Positions 10,189 to 21,300 of a stretch of 64,000 nt of DNA are shown here, piece after piece. The notes beneath the pieces are model-generated. The model was not told the origin of the DNA and made no database searches. It saw only the letters and a program-made list of their open reading frames with translations. Numbering within the stretch: the first letter of the stretch is position 1; each line of letters opens with the position of its first letter. Both the position numbers and the translations under genes were made by a program. Source of the stretch: Mesostigma viride (Eukaryota > Streptophyta > Mesostigmatophyceae > Mesostigmatales > Mesostigmataceae); assembly GCA_009746045.1 (NCBI GenBank), contig RPFO01001928.1, positions 1-64,000 of the forward strand, given 5' to 3'.

Positions 10189-10510
10189 GGGTCGCGACCT
10201 CCTCATGGATGGATTGCAACGGGATTGGCGACAGCATACCATCGGCTATCAAGGAATTGTCTTTGTGTGGCAACGCCGGGGAGAATTGGCTTTACTAACC
10301 CGCTGGCGAACAGGGGTTGGGACATAGTATCCCCATGGCCGATTTTGTACTATTGTTCTCTATAGCTGACTGCCCAGCCTGGGCAATTGTCGCTTTTGTG
10401 TGTTGCTTGTTTTGCTTGCAAGAGCTTCTTTTTTTTTTGTTTGTTTGTTTGTTTGTGTAATTGTCTTGTTGCGTGCGCCCCAAGCCTGGACGATATAGCT
10501 ATCGTCCCCT

Positions 10511-10524
10511 GGGGAAGGGAGGAG
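10511..10524 (+). promoter_or_regulatory. Polypurine tract
   Basis: GGGGAAGGGAGGAG directly abuts the 3' LTR, the expected place for the plus-strand primer of reverse transcription. The stretch 10189-10510 before it is non-coding, with a T-rich run (TTTG repeats) near 10430-10455. Confidence 0.85.
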
Positions 10525-11161
10525 TGTTACGGCCCAGACCTTTGTATGGGCGTAACAATGCCTTCAATAAATAAGTCGAAAGTCATTTGTTATTCGTTTG
10601 GGACTTTCGATAGCTCGCTTTCATAGTCCGCCGGACTTTAGGACTCAATTCGGGACTTTGTGTGTTTATTTGGTACTTTGTGTGTTCCGGACCAGTTATT
10701 TTAGGCCTAGCCAGAAGTAGGGGATCTTCTAGGGGCCGGACCGGCCCTAGACGTCATACAAAACCTATTGGGGCTTGACGGCAGTATCTGGAAGATCGGC
10801 GCGCATGTCGGCGCGCCTGCACACCAACTTGCCAGCTTGGTAGCGCAGCTAGGTGAAATTGGTCTGTGGACGATGGACTCTCTCTCTTTGGTTTGATGAT
10901 TAATGAAACGAGTGTTGACGACTCTCTCAGACCAAGGGGCACTAATCCGGATGTCATTTGCCTCATGACATGCCGTGTTATATAGCTAGATTAATTAATC
11001 ATGCTATAAGGCCTAGCTGAGGATAAACCGCTGCTCAGTTAGTCAATTTACTGCGATCTTTGCTTGCTATCGCGGTACGCGGATGCGCGGCTATGCCGGC
11101 TTATTAAATTGCGCCTTATACTAGATTAGATCTTTCGCACCGTCCGGCTCGGGACGTAACA
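10525..11161 (+). repeat. 3' LTR
   Basis: 637 bp, TGTTACGG...CGTAACA, without the SINE found in the 5' copy. It ends at the TTCAC target duplication (11162-11166). Confidence 0.95.
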
Positions 11162-11460
11162 TTCACCTTTCCTTCCCATTTTGCAATGTGCCAAGTAGTT
11201 TTGAGGCATGGTGTCATGGGGTATACATATGGACATGCACTGCACATCACAGCTTTGTGGCATACTGGCAATGCCTACCTTACATGATGGATTCTGCTAG
11301 CAATGGTCACCACTCAGTCAGGCATTACATGCACCAAGTTTTTGCACACTGTTTGTACTAGTCATTCTTGAGTTGCAGGTGCAAAGATTTAAATGATGTG
11401 CCCCAGCTTGGAGAATGTTTTGGTGGTTAATGTTGTTAAAATTGTGAGTAAAAAAGCAAA

Positions 11461-11494
11461 AAATGGTGACAATTGCTGGCAAATGTCACCATTT
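11461..11494. repeat. Perfect 11-bp inverted repeat
   Basis: AAATGGTGACA (11461-11471) and TGTCACCATTT (11484-11494) form a perfect stem with a 12-nt loop. Confidence 0.85.
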
Positions 11495-11626
11495 CGGGCT
11501 CTGCATGATCTGAATTTTTGCTCATGACTTGTTGAGACCACGCGTCAGGTGCTGGCATGATGGCAATAAGTTTTGGTGGCATTCTGACATTATTTGGGTT
11601 AAATATTGATTTCAAATGGCCATGAA

Positions 11627-11662
11627 TGACAAATGCTAGCAAAATTTTGCTAGTATTTGTCA
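11627..11662. repeat. 36-bp near-perfect palindrome
   Basis: TGACAAATGCTAGCAAAA followed at once by TTTTGCTAGTATTTGTCA: two 18-nt halves with a single G:T-type mismatch and no loop. It shares the TGACAAAT theme with the neighbouring repeat at 11461. Confidence 0.85.
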
Positions 11663-11984
11663 CCAACTAGGGCTCTGGACAAATGGCGTAGAACTTTGTA
11701 CAAGGTCAGAACAACTATTATTCATCACCACTGCAAAGCTACAGCATAATCTGAGATCAACTATTGTTTTTATGCAAGTGCAAGTGGTTTAGGTGGCCAG
11801 TTTTGGCCTTGGAGTTAACTTAAGCAGGGAGTACAATGTAAACTTAACATTTTGACTCAACTACTCCACCACTAGCCAGACACATCCCAGGGAGTGGTGG
11901 GATCGAATCCTAGGTCAATCTGACAATAAACTTGCCATGGGCCATAATTTATGTAGAAAAAAGGCCATTTCAAGGTGTTGTGCT

Positions 11985-12560
11985 GGACCGCCGTGCTGCT
12001 GAACCACACCATGCACCACCACCACCTCCGCCATCGCCGCACAGCTCAAGCAACAGACGCTCGACCTCCGTGAGGAGGCCGAGCTCGACAAGCGCAGCCT
12101 TAGCTTCATTGATCATCAAGAACTTCGACTTGGTGGAAGGTGAGAACTCAGAGAATTAGCTTGCACAGGCGTTTGCGGTCAAAATCCTTGCCCCCATGGG
12201 CCTCATTGGTGACCTCAAGCTGGAGGGATTCCGCCTTTCCCGCTCGCCGGGTAAGGCGGGACCGCCTCCGCTGCTGCTCATCTTTCATCGTGGCGGACAA
12301 GCTTCTGTTCCTCAAGTGTCCCAAGCGGCTTGAGAGGCTCCTCTACACTCTGGGCGAGGACTTGACCATGGCGCAGCAACAACGGCGACGGGAGCTATGG
12401 CCGACCTACATACCTCCAGCTCCGGCAGCCCAGCGGCGGGGAAGAAGCCGGTATACTGAAAGGGGGTGGTCATTTACGTCGACCACAAGCCCCAGGGCAG
12501 GCGATCCTCGCTGCCCCAGCTGGCGCACCCTCAGCAACCCCATGCAGCCTAGGGGACCAT
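11985..12560 (+). pseudogene. LINE-type ORF1 remnant
   Basis: Decayed copy of the ORF1 intact at 31678-32910 and 33871-35061. Aligned pieces include the helical AAQLKQQTLDL-like segment, a broken RRM start, the GKAGPPPLL region and a C-terminal YTLGEDLTMAQQQRRRELW-like block, in shifting frames with stops. The usual ORF1 stop and 3' UTR start (GGGGAC/ATAGCAGTAGT) follow, then the copy ends near 12600 where an inverted fragment begins. Confidence 0.7.
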
Positions 12561-12599
12561 AGCAGTAGTGTAGAATAGTAAGGCCTAGCAGACGTGGCC

Positions 12600-13610
12600 A
12601 TGTACATGTATGCTTATGATGGGCTCCACACCTGCTGATGCCCTAGCTTCCCCGCCGCTGTCTGCCAGAGCTGGAGGTAGGTCGGCGATAGCTCCCATAG
12701 CCGTTGTTGCTGCGTCAGGGTCAAGTCGTCGTACAGCGTGTCGGGAGTCCACACGAGCCGCTTGCGACGCCTGAGGAACAGAAGCTTGTCCGCGCCATAT
12801 GTACTCAAAGGTGAGCACAGCGGGGGCGGTCCCGCCTTACCCCGCAAGCGGGGAAGGCGGAGGACCTCCAGGCTCCAGGCGGATTTCTCCGATGAGGGCC
12901 ATGGCCCATGGGGGAAAGGATTTTGTCCTCAAACGCCTGTGCAAGCTTCTTGGAGTTCTCACCTTCCAGCAGGTCAAAGTACGTGCTTGACGATGACGCT
13001 GTGGCTGCGCTTGTCGAGCTCGGCCTCCTCGGCGGAGGTCAAGCGTCTGCTGCTTGAGCTGGGCGGCGATGGCGGAGTTGGTGGTGGTGGTGTGGCTCAT
13101 CAGCATGCAGCTGCCTAGGTCTGGGTGGGAGGTGCATCGCCAGCTGGGCCAGCAGGGTTCACCGCCTAGCTGGGCGGCCGGTGAGGCCTGCGGTGTTCTG
13201 CGGGCACTCGACTGTGGCGATGGCGTCGTCCTGGAGGCACTTGTCGAATCATGTCGAGGAGCTGGGCGGAGAGTGGCGTCGGTGGCGGTTGTGGTGGCGG
13301 TGGAGGCGAGGAGCTTGGAGGCGGCCGGCGGTGGTGGTCACTGGTGGAGAGGAGGGTAAGCTCGGCAGCCAACGTGCCGCATCTGCAGCGAGGGGCCGCC
13401 CGGGTCATGTGCTGCTCTAAGGCTTCCTTGGAGGGTGCAAACGATGGTGCCGGTCGGGACGGTGGCAGGTGGCCGGGGGGCCCAGATTTCGGCTTCGAAG
13501 CTAGCGCCCGAGGAGGGAGCAGAGGGCGAGGCGGTGGCCGCTGGGGGCGAGTCATGCGTTTCAGTTCGTCGAGAGTGTAGCACAGCGGGGTGCCATTTGG
13601 CCGGCATAAT
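12600..13610 (-). pseudogene. LINE-type ORF1 remnant, opposite orientation
   Basis: Minus-strand counterpart of the preceding remnant. Pieces recognisable on the reverse strand are DKLLFLRRRKRL, TLYDDLTLTQQQ and TYLQLWQT (12614-12847), IAAQLKQQTLDLR (~13050) and a Pro-rich N-terminal half (13166-13618). Several frames and stops. The pair is arranged tail to tail around 12580, either from two insertions or from an inversion formed during one reverse-transcription event. Confidence 0.65.
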
Positions 13611-13708
13611 AATATCAAGGAGACATTGACCAGCGCAGGCCAGAAATCGGGAGAATCCGGACTATGGTAGCTCGAGCCTGCCGTTATCTTGTCCGCGTTT
13701 TCGACGGC
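13610..13708 (+). mobile_element. SINE-2, 5' part
   Basis: About 99 bp beginning ATATCAAGGAGAC, matching the first half of the repeats at 28443-28650 and 58036-58243, then broken off at TTTTCGACGG. Confidence 0.7.
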
Positions 13709-13746
13709 AATACTTGTAGTGCTTCCATGGATTTCTTATTATAGTG

Positions 13747-14800
13747 GTACATGGGTTGTGGCAAGGTTGTGTCCTGTCCCCATACCTGTTCATTATTGTC
13801 GTGGATCACGTCATGCGCCGGGCACGTGCGCGCTTTACTGCTCTTAAGGGGTTCGAGCCAGGCTTGGACATCCTTAACGTGAAAGAGCACGGCGGGGTTA
13901 GACCTGGTTACCGCCTTGCCGACCTGATTTATGCAGATGATACCACCCTCATCGAGAGCCCCGAGCACATTCAGACCTGGCTGGACTGCCTGGGCCTGGA
14001 GGCGCGGGCGGTGGGGCTGGAGATTAGTGTCAAAACTGAGGCGATGGTGATAGGAGCATCCAGTAAACCACCGCTGCCGCGCCTGCTCGACGGGACGGAG
14101 GTCCCGTTCCGCGACCGCTTCAAGCTGTTGGGGAGCTGGCTTCCTGACACCGCCGACGATGTGGACACCCGCATCGGCCTTGCATGGGCCAAGCTCCGTT
14201 CGCTCACACCCTAGGTACTGGCGCTCGAAGGGCCTTAACGGGCACCGCAAGCGCATGCTCTTCAAGGTCCTCGTCCTCACGGTGCTCACGTATGGCGCCG
14301 AGGCGTGGACCCTACCACCCAAACTGGCAGCTCGGCTCGACGGCACAGTTTACAGGATGCTCCGGCAGGTCCTTAATGTAGGTTTTTCCGAGCGTCCGTC
14401 ATCAGAGTCTTTGTACCATGGCATGCCCCGTGTTTCGGACGAGATTAGGCAGCGTAGGATAGCATTTGTAGGACACCTTGCACGCACCAGCCAGGTCGAC
14501 ACCACCCTCGGTCTGGCCGGCCCCCAGCGGCTTGGACAGCCAGGGCGGCACATTCTGACCTGGCCTGGCCCCAAGGACATTCCCAAAAGGGTAGGGAAAC
14601 CTGTCACAAACTACGTTCAGATGTTGCTGGACGACCTAGTGGTCCCAGCCCAGTTTGAGCACCGCATCCACTCTCTCTCCCGTCTTTGGACTGCCATGCA
14701 GGACAAGACGCGGTGGAAGAAGATTGTCAAGGCGCACACGCCCGACCCTGTGGGCAAGCCACCTCCCCCCAAGCGGAGGAGGCGTTTTGATGATGAGTAG
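13747..14800 (+). pseudogene. LINE ORF2 fragment: reverse transcriptase and C-terminal region
   Basis: 5'-truncated copy starting at the RT fingers/palm boundary (LWQGCVLSPYLFIIVVDHV), with the catalytic YADD box (IYADDTTLIESPEHIQTWLDC). A frame change near 14207 follows, and then the C-terminal region: LTYGAEAWTL, a GHLARTSQVDT block, and the Lys/Pro-rich end VGKPPPPKRRRRFDDE. It is nearly the same sequence as 63570-64000, so it is the 3' half of the LINE that starts at 59308. Dead because of truncation and frameshift. Confidence 0.9.
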
Positions 14801-14935
14801 TGCAGTTAGGATTTTCTAGATAGAGTTAGGATAGTTCGATCACGCGGCTTCCTCCACCCCATCCATCATGAAATATGTGCTACATGACCTCCCCACGGAG
14901 GCATGTTATAATTTAATTTAATTTTTTTTAATGGG
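14801..14935 (+). repeat. LINE 3' UTR, terminal hairpin and tail
   Basis: GTTAGGATAGTTCGATCACG-type UTR, then hairpin CCTCCCCACGGAGG (14888-14901) and a TTTAA-repeat tail. Confidence 0.8.
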
Positions 14936-16740
14936 TTGTGCTGTATCACCAAGTTCATGGCCTTGCATGCAATTAAGCTTTGTCCACAAGTATTGCTGTT
15001 GAAGTTCTTGCAGGAGGCTCAGAGATATCTGTTGACGCCATGCAAGGACACCAACCTAGCCAGAAAGGTATTGTAATATAGCCATGCTAGGGAAAACTCT
15101 TACCGCATCTGGTTGGCAAGGTGTTGCCTCTCTCTGTCCGCGAACATGCCCTCGCAGCTCAGCTCGAGGAAATGCGGGTTAGGAGCCCTGAACTCTGCGT
15201 CGCCGTACTTCAACGTGGTACGTGATATGCCTTGCCGCATCCTGCTACGCGTTCCTGAATAGGGCACCAAAACACAAGGGCATTGCCACAAATAGTGAAC
15301 ACCGCGTTCATACAATGCAAACCATGAACGCCAGAGAGAAATTCATCCCTAGAAGCAATGATGGCAAACCAGATGTCCAAAGAGAGTAGTATCACCACCA
15401 CTAATTACTCGCGCATGGCCCGCTTCTTGGACCTCGATGACGCAGATGCCTTGTAAATCTTGATTCCCTCATGTGCATGTTCACCCAGGTTGGGGGCTGT
15501 GCCCTTCGCATGGATGAAGTACCACCAAGTGCGAAAAAATGCCAACGCGTTGAGGACCTTATCCAGGGTGGCCGGCTTCCCCTGCAATGAGTGAAACATT
15601 GGTACGACAGCATCCAAATTCAAAGTGGGAAATACAGCGTGTGAATTGCGGCCTGACCGATGCCCCAGATGCAGCAGCAAAGACTTGTAAGGTTGTGCTT
15701 TGAAACATGGGACCGGACACACACAGCTCAGAAACCACAGTGCATTATACATCTGCCACCGTGTCTTTTCGGCTTACCGGGTACTGCTCGACCGCCCCCA
15801 GCCACTGTAGAAAGGTGTTCCGCTTCCTCGCCCTCCGCATACCCCGGTGTCGCGTGATGAAACGCACAGATACGTTTCCATGCTGATTGATATCGCCTCA
15901 ACGTTTGAAGGGTCATGCGGTTCCGCGAGTCAAAGCACTAGAGCCTGCCCCCCGATATCTCGCCGTTTGCTGCTGGCGGGGGAGCCGAGCGGTTCATGGG
16001 GGAGGGCGCGCATGAAACAAACCAGCCCGGCTATGCCCATAGCCCGCTCTGCCTTCTTTCCCGTCGCTGCCACGCTGGCCTCCGGCATCCTCTTCGCTGG
16101 AACTTGACCCTGGCCTATTGTCAGCCTTCACATCATGGGCTGCTCTTGCGCCCGTGCTTAGTTGGCCTGCCACCAACTACCCGCCTACAACCACGGCTTC
16201 TCCCCGCACGAAACATATCCTAATGCCGGAGCAGGGCATTCTTCCCGCATCTGTTTCGCGTCCATTTCTGTGACGACCGTCGCTTCAGTCTTGTGTGAAC
16301 GGCGAATTCTCGTCCGCGGTGTCGGTGTCTTGCGCCTCAAATACCTGTCGGTTGGGGGTGGGTAATATGAATGCGTCTCCTAAATTCCTGGATCCAGGAC
16401 ACGCAGCCCAGGACAGGCGCCAGGACACGTGGGGGGGCCGTGGCCCACGCGGCACATCGTCGTCAAGGACACGTGGGGTTTTTCTGGCCCACGCACATGG
16501 TCGTCCCCTCGCACCGCAACGGCAGTCCCCAAGACCGCGACCACCCGCGATGGGGAGGGCCCTCCCGCGGGCGCGGCGCCGGTCCCCGAGCTGGACGCCC
16601 CGTCCCCCGAAAGCCGCGTCACGTCCAAGCCCCGAATGAGCCACGTCCAACGGTTGTGAATATTTTAATTATTTACAATATTTTATAGCAAGTATATATT
16701 TTTATTTATTTTAATGTATTTTTTTCAGTCAGTCACTTTT
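14936..16740. other. Unassigned region with minus-strand ORF remnants
   Basis: No complete gene recognised. On the minus strand an open frame at 15405-15752 (no named domain) and one at 15728-15916 overlap; the latter starts MTLQTLRRYQSAWKRICAFHH, which looks helical and could be the start of a DNA-binding or recombinase-like core, but this is a weak impression. The minus frame 15994-16176 has an acidic Ser/Glu run. Stops separate the pieces, so this is a decayed or intron-rich gene at most. 16376-16640 is GC-rich without a convincing ORF; 16655-16740 is very AT-rich. Confidence 0.3.
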
Positions 16741-17043
16741 TACCGTAGTGGCTCTTATATGTGTACGCTTAATTATCGTACGAGGGCTTTTAGCGATTTT
16801 TGTTACGCGTACGGGGGTTTTGGGATTTTTTCTTAGTGTACGTAGGTATATCGTAAGGGTATATCGTAGGTATATTTGGGAGGCAGTACCCTAGGGACAA
16901 CATATGGAGGCCCCTCATGCGCATATAGTAGCATCTGAGGGTGATATCTTGGGATGTACGAGGCCGGTAGGAGGTTTTTTTTCGGCCTGTACGGGGTCGA
17001 TTCGTACATAATTAGGCGTACTGATATAAGAGCCACTACGGTA
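16741..17043. mobile_element. MITE with ~45-bp terminal inverted repeats
   Basis: The left end TACCGTAGTGGCTCTTATAT (16741) is mirrored at the right end (ATATAAGAGCCACTACGGTA, ending 17043), with further matches TACGC(T/C)TAATTAT inward to about 45 bp. Length 303 bp, no ORF. A TA at both outer edges may be the target duplication, as in Tc1/mariner-type MITEs. The interior holds TACGTAGGTATATCGTA-type short repeats. Confidence 0.85.
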
Positions 17044-17694
17044 GTCAGTCAGTTCGGTTATCCGGACTACTGTCTAGATGGCGTGGGACACAACACAACA
17101 ACAAAAGTCAACAACAGCTGCCGGAAAAGATAGGTAATAAGCGCCTGCTCCAGTACCTAATAGGCCACGTATGAAGGCCATAACGCCAGCATCATCAAGT
17201 CAACGCTTCCGAAATAGACCCACACCCCACCAGGCCCTCCAGCCTTGCGTGACAACATCCCAATATTCGCTGGACCTGATTCGATGAATCCCTTCTAAAA
17301 GTTATACCCGCAAATATCCACTGGCTGAACACCCTGTTCTAAACGGAAGGATCAAACCAGAATAATCTCATATCCTCCCAGATCCTCCACTGACTGAACT
17401 TGGCGCCTGAAGCCCACGTGACAAGAAAGTGTTTTGCAAGATCACTTTCAGTGGCTGATAGATGCCGAGTTTAGTGCTTTTCCAATAGAATCCAGTACTT
17501 CTGTTAATCGCCCGAGTCTTCAAGTTTTGAGCTCCGCTGCTGACAGCGAGGTTGTGGCAGCCTGGCAACCCAATCTGCGAAAGGGGGAGCTGCCTGCATT
17601 CACATGGCGACACTGCTCAAATAGCAGCAGCCAGTTTGTGCACGTGCCACCTGCGCATGTGCGGCGAGGGCGAGGGAATCAACAACTACGGTAC

Positions 17695-17726
<32 letters not shown>

Positions 17727-18361
17727 AACAACGCAACACAACACAAAACAACAACACAACAACCACAACTGGGCCACCTTTTGACCTTTACCAGCGTATG
17801 GTCGCTGACGCGACTGAGGATAGCAATGGGATTAACGACTTCATTGCCAAGCTTCGGTCAAGGAAAACCTCTCGTCGAAAAAATCGCTTTCACCTGGGAT
17901 GTCAGAGAAGAATGTTGCTGTCTAAATTGGAATGTAGCTCGATGAGTGCCATGTTAAGTGCTCTTTGATAACCTGCTTACAGGGTGGGTTTGTGGCTGTA
18001 CTTATTGCGGTGAAACATGTGCCCGCAGTGGCACGCTTACCACGCGCAAGTCATTCGGGGAAAATTTGCAAACAGCCGCTATCAGGTGCTCTCCTTGCTT
18101 TCGTAGGATGGCGGTGCGAACAACATATTTCACTTTATCAACGATGGCCAGGGCATTTCCATCTGCCGAACGCGCGCCACGTTGACGGCGCTTAAAGCCA
18201 TGAAGCGGAGACAGCCTCTTTTCTTCGAAAAGTTGGCACTTCTGGTAAATTTTTGTAGCTTGCATTTCCAAACGTCTGTATCCGCGTTTTCGTGTTCGTA
18301 GGAAATGTTCGTATGCCTCGAGGGGATATCCACGGTGGGATGCGCGAATTTCTGACATGTC
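17044..18361. other. Intergenic region upstream of the histidine kinase gene
   Basis: No gene recognised. An (ACA)n microsatellite lies at 17694-17760. Sequence from about 17800 to the kinase ATG would hold the promoter and 5' UTR, but I see no diagnostic box. Confidence 0.5.
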
Positions 18362-21300
18362 ATGGTCATGGGCTGCACCCGGGCCGCCCGCGGTTGGCTT
18401 GTTCTGCTCTGCGGCTCCGGCGTTGTGGGACGTATCATCTGCCTATGCTCCCCTTTCCTGCCCGACGCCCAGCTGCTGGTTACTGTGATCATCACGGCCA
18501 CCTGCATTGCCACGTGGAGCGTGACACGGCGAAGCAGCGTCCGCAAGGTGGAGCAGCTCTCCTATGACCTGCGGGAGAGCCTGCTGGTGGGCGCCGTGAA
18601 GGAAATCTCGGACTACTTCGACGGCATGGCGGTGCAGCACCGAGACTACCACCGGCTGCTGCGCACAGGCCTGGTCAAGCCGTCAGGCCCGGCGAATTTT
18701 GCAGTCTTCCTCTCCAGCCCTCTCACCTTCCCCTCCTTCCCTGCCCCCAGCACGTCCCTGCGGCAAGCCTCGCATGCGCTGCTCATGTCCATGCCGCACA
18801 CGTCAGCGGTGCTGTACGCGAGCGAGGGCCTGCAGCTGGTGCGTGGCCACGTGCTTGAGCGCTCGAGCCCATGGTATATGGAGATGGTCATGCCCTCACC
18901 CCTGGTGGACGCGCGTGGGGCGGTAGTGGGCAATAGCTCCGCCACCGCCACCTCTGGTGTGGCGTACGTCCACCCCGCGTGTGGTCACGGTGACCCAGCT
19001 GACGACGAGGTGGACGTGATGGCTCCCACCGACACGCCCACGGATCCCAACTACATCCTGTACAACTCCACGGGCGTGCGCATGCAGCCGGACCCGGGCG
19101 TGTTCACTTCGGCCGCGCAGTACAACTTCAGCCAGTCGTGGAACCCGGCCTACTCGCGCGAGTGCACGTTCTGCCGCATACGGGACCTGCTGTCGCCCTA
19201 CCAGGCCGCGGTGGCGGCGCGCAGCAGCAACTACTACAACACTCCCGTTTGGACCATCGTGCCCATGGGGCGGCCGGGGGAGGCCTTCTTCCCCATCATC
19301 ACCTCCGCCATGGCGCATGCGGGCGACCGGGCCATCGGCCTCGAGGCGGGCGTCACCATCATGCACACACGCATGTCCTCGCTCAGCAGCCGGCTGGCGA
19401 ACTCCCCTCTGCGCATGCAACGGCTGGACCACCCGGGCAGCGGCGAGGAGAAGATGTTTGTAGTGGAGAACCCGAGCGGGGTGCTGGTCGCGGTGGCGGA
19501 CACGGCGGACGCACTCGCGCTGCTGGGGCCTGTCAAGGCGCCCATCTACGCGTCCAGCTGCGGGATCGACTACGTGGAGGCCAGCATGCGCGTGCTGGCG
19601 GGGCATGTGCTGCTGGACAAGAGTCAGCCCTGCAGCGGGCTGACCCCCCTGGTGCGGGCCCCCCCGGCCAACGAGGTGCTTGGCCGCGGGGTGCTGGTCA
19701 AGAACATGTCTCTGCCCATCCTGCACGCGTCGCTGCGCCTCAACGGCACGCGGTACCTGGTGGACACCCTGCACTTCTCGGTGGAGGGCTTCCGCATGAT
19801 GCTGGTGCTGCTCACGCCATGGCAGGACGTGATGGGGGACATCGCGGCCACCAACCGCGTGACGCTTCGCGTTATACTGGCGTGCGCGGGCGCGTTCATC
19901 GCTCTGGGCGTGGTGCTCATCTGCATCTTCACACGCCGCCTCACGGTGGAGCTTAAGTCGCGGGACGACGCGCGCAGTGTAGCGGAGGCGACCTCGCGGA
20001 CGCGTGCGATGGTGCTGTCCACCATCAGCCACGAGATACGCACGCCGATGCAGGTGGGTAGGGGCACGCGTATGCAGGTGGGTAGGGGCACGCGCATGCA
20101 GGTGGGTAGGGGCACGCTGATGCAGGTGGGTAGGGGCACGCGCATGCAGGTGGGTAGGGGCACGCGCATGCAGGTGGGTAGGGGCACGCGCATGCAGGTG
20201 GGTAGGGGCACGCGCATGCAGGTGGGTAGGGGCACGCCCATGCAGGTGGGTAGGGGCATGCATGTGGGAGCTTGGCTCTGGTTTCCGCCCCTGCCCCCGG
20301 CCCCGCCACCCGTGTAGGGGAGCTCCTGCTGTTGTCTCCTGCGCACGCCCTCGCATGCTGCGCGCGCGCGTGGGGGCCTCCTGCATGTTGTTGAGTGCGC
20401 CGCCCATACTGCGCACATGCAACGCAGCATGTGGGCCCCGCACCCACCTGACTGTCTGGGCCCTTGTCTTTGCCCCACACCCCGGCCCCCTTGCCCCGCC
20501 CTCTTCCCCCCCCCCGCCCCCTCGGGGGGCTGCAGGCGATCCTGGGCCTGGTGGACATCCTGCTGGACGAGTCGCTGCCCCCCAGCCAGCTGGACGTGGC
20601 CATGCAGATCAAGCAGTGCACGTACGCCTTGCTGCAGCTGCTGAACAATGTGCTGGACATCGGCAAGGTGGAGAGTGGCAAGCTGGTGGCGGAGAACACG
20701 CCCTTCCCCATGTGGGACGTGCTGGAGAACTTGGTGGAGGTGTTTGCGCAGCAGAAGGCGGCGCGCGCGCTCGACGTGGCGCTGGACATTGCAGAGGACG
20801 TGCCGCACGTGATTTACAGCGACAGGTGAGGGCGTGCCGCGCATAATATACAGCGACAGGGGAGGAGGGATTGGGAGGAAGCATAAGGAGGGTGTGAACA
20901 TCTGGCTATTGGGTTTGTGCATCGGGTGGGGTGGGTGGGGGCCTGAAGATCAGGTGTGAGGTTGGGAATACGCACAGGGTGGACCAGCCAGCATCTGCGG
21001 TGTGCTCCATGCCATGTGGGGTGTGCTCCATGCCATGTGCTGGATGGGTCACTGGCAGCTGGTGGGTCCCAGGGTGGGCATGTGTTGTCCACATTTTGAC
21101 CATGGACGGACCACCGTTCCCCTGTGCCGTTCGCGCCCCCTTGCCCCCTTGCTCCCTTGTTCCATGCCTACCCTTGCCCCCCCGTGCCTGCGCGCCCCCG
21201 TGCAGCCTTCGCTTCCGCCAGATCTGGTCCAACCTGCTCTCCAACGCCATCAAGTTCACTGAGGCAGGCCATGTGCTGCTGCGCGTGCGCCCCGCGCCGC

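Larger units (their letters stand above)
253..11166 (+). mobile_element. Complete Ty3/Gypsy chromovirus-type LTR retrotransposon
   Basis: Two direct LTRs (258-1101 and 10525-11161) both begin TGTTACGG and end CGTAACA. They are flanked by the same 5-bp target duplication TTCAC (253-257 and 11162-11166), so both ends are defined. Inside, in order, are a primer-binding-site candidate, a small ORF like the RNase H1 hybrid-binding domain, gag with a CCHC knuckle, pol (protease, reverse transcriptase, RNase H, integrase, chromodomain), a broken third ORF and a polypurine tract. RT-RNaseH before integrase is the Ty3/Gypsy order, and the chromodomain places it with chromoviruses. gag and pol are uninterrupted, so it may be young, although the 5' LTR carries a SINE insertion. 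The preceding 252 bases hold nothing recognisable. Confidence 0.95.
11167..11984. other. Unassigned AT-rich spacer with two palindromes
   Basis: No gene recognised. Holds two strong inverted repeats, listed separately, and otherwise simple AT-rich sequence between the LTR element and LINE debris. Confidence 0.6.
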
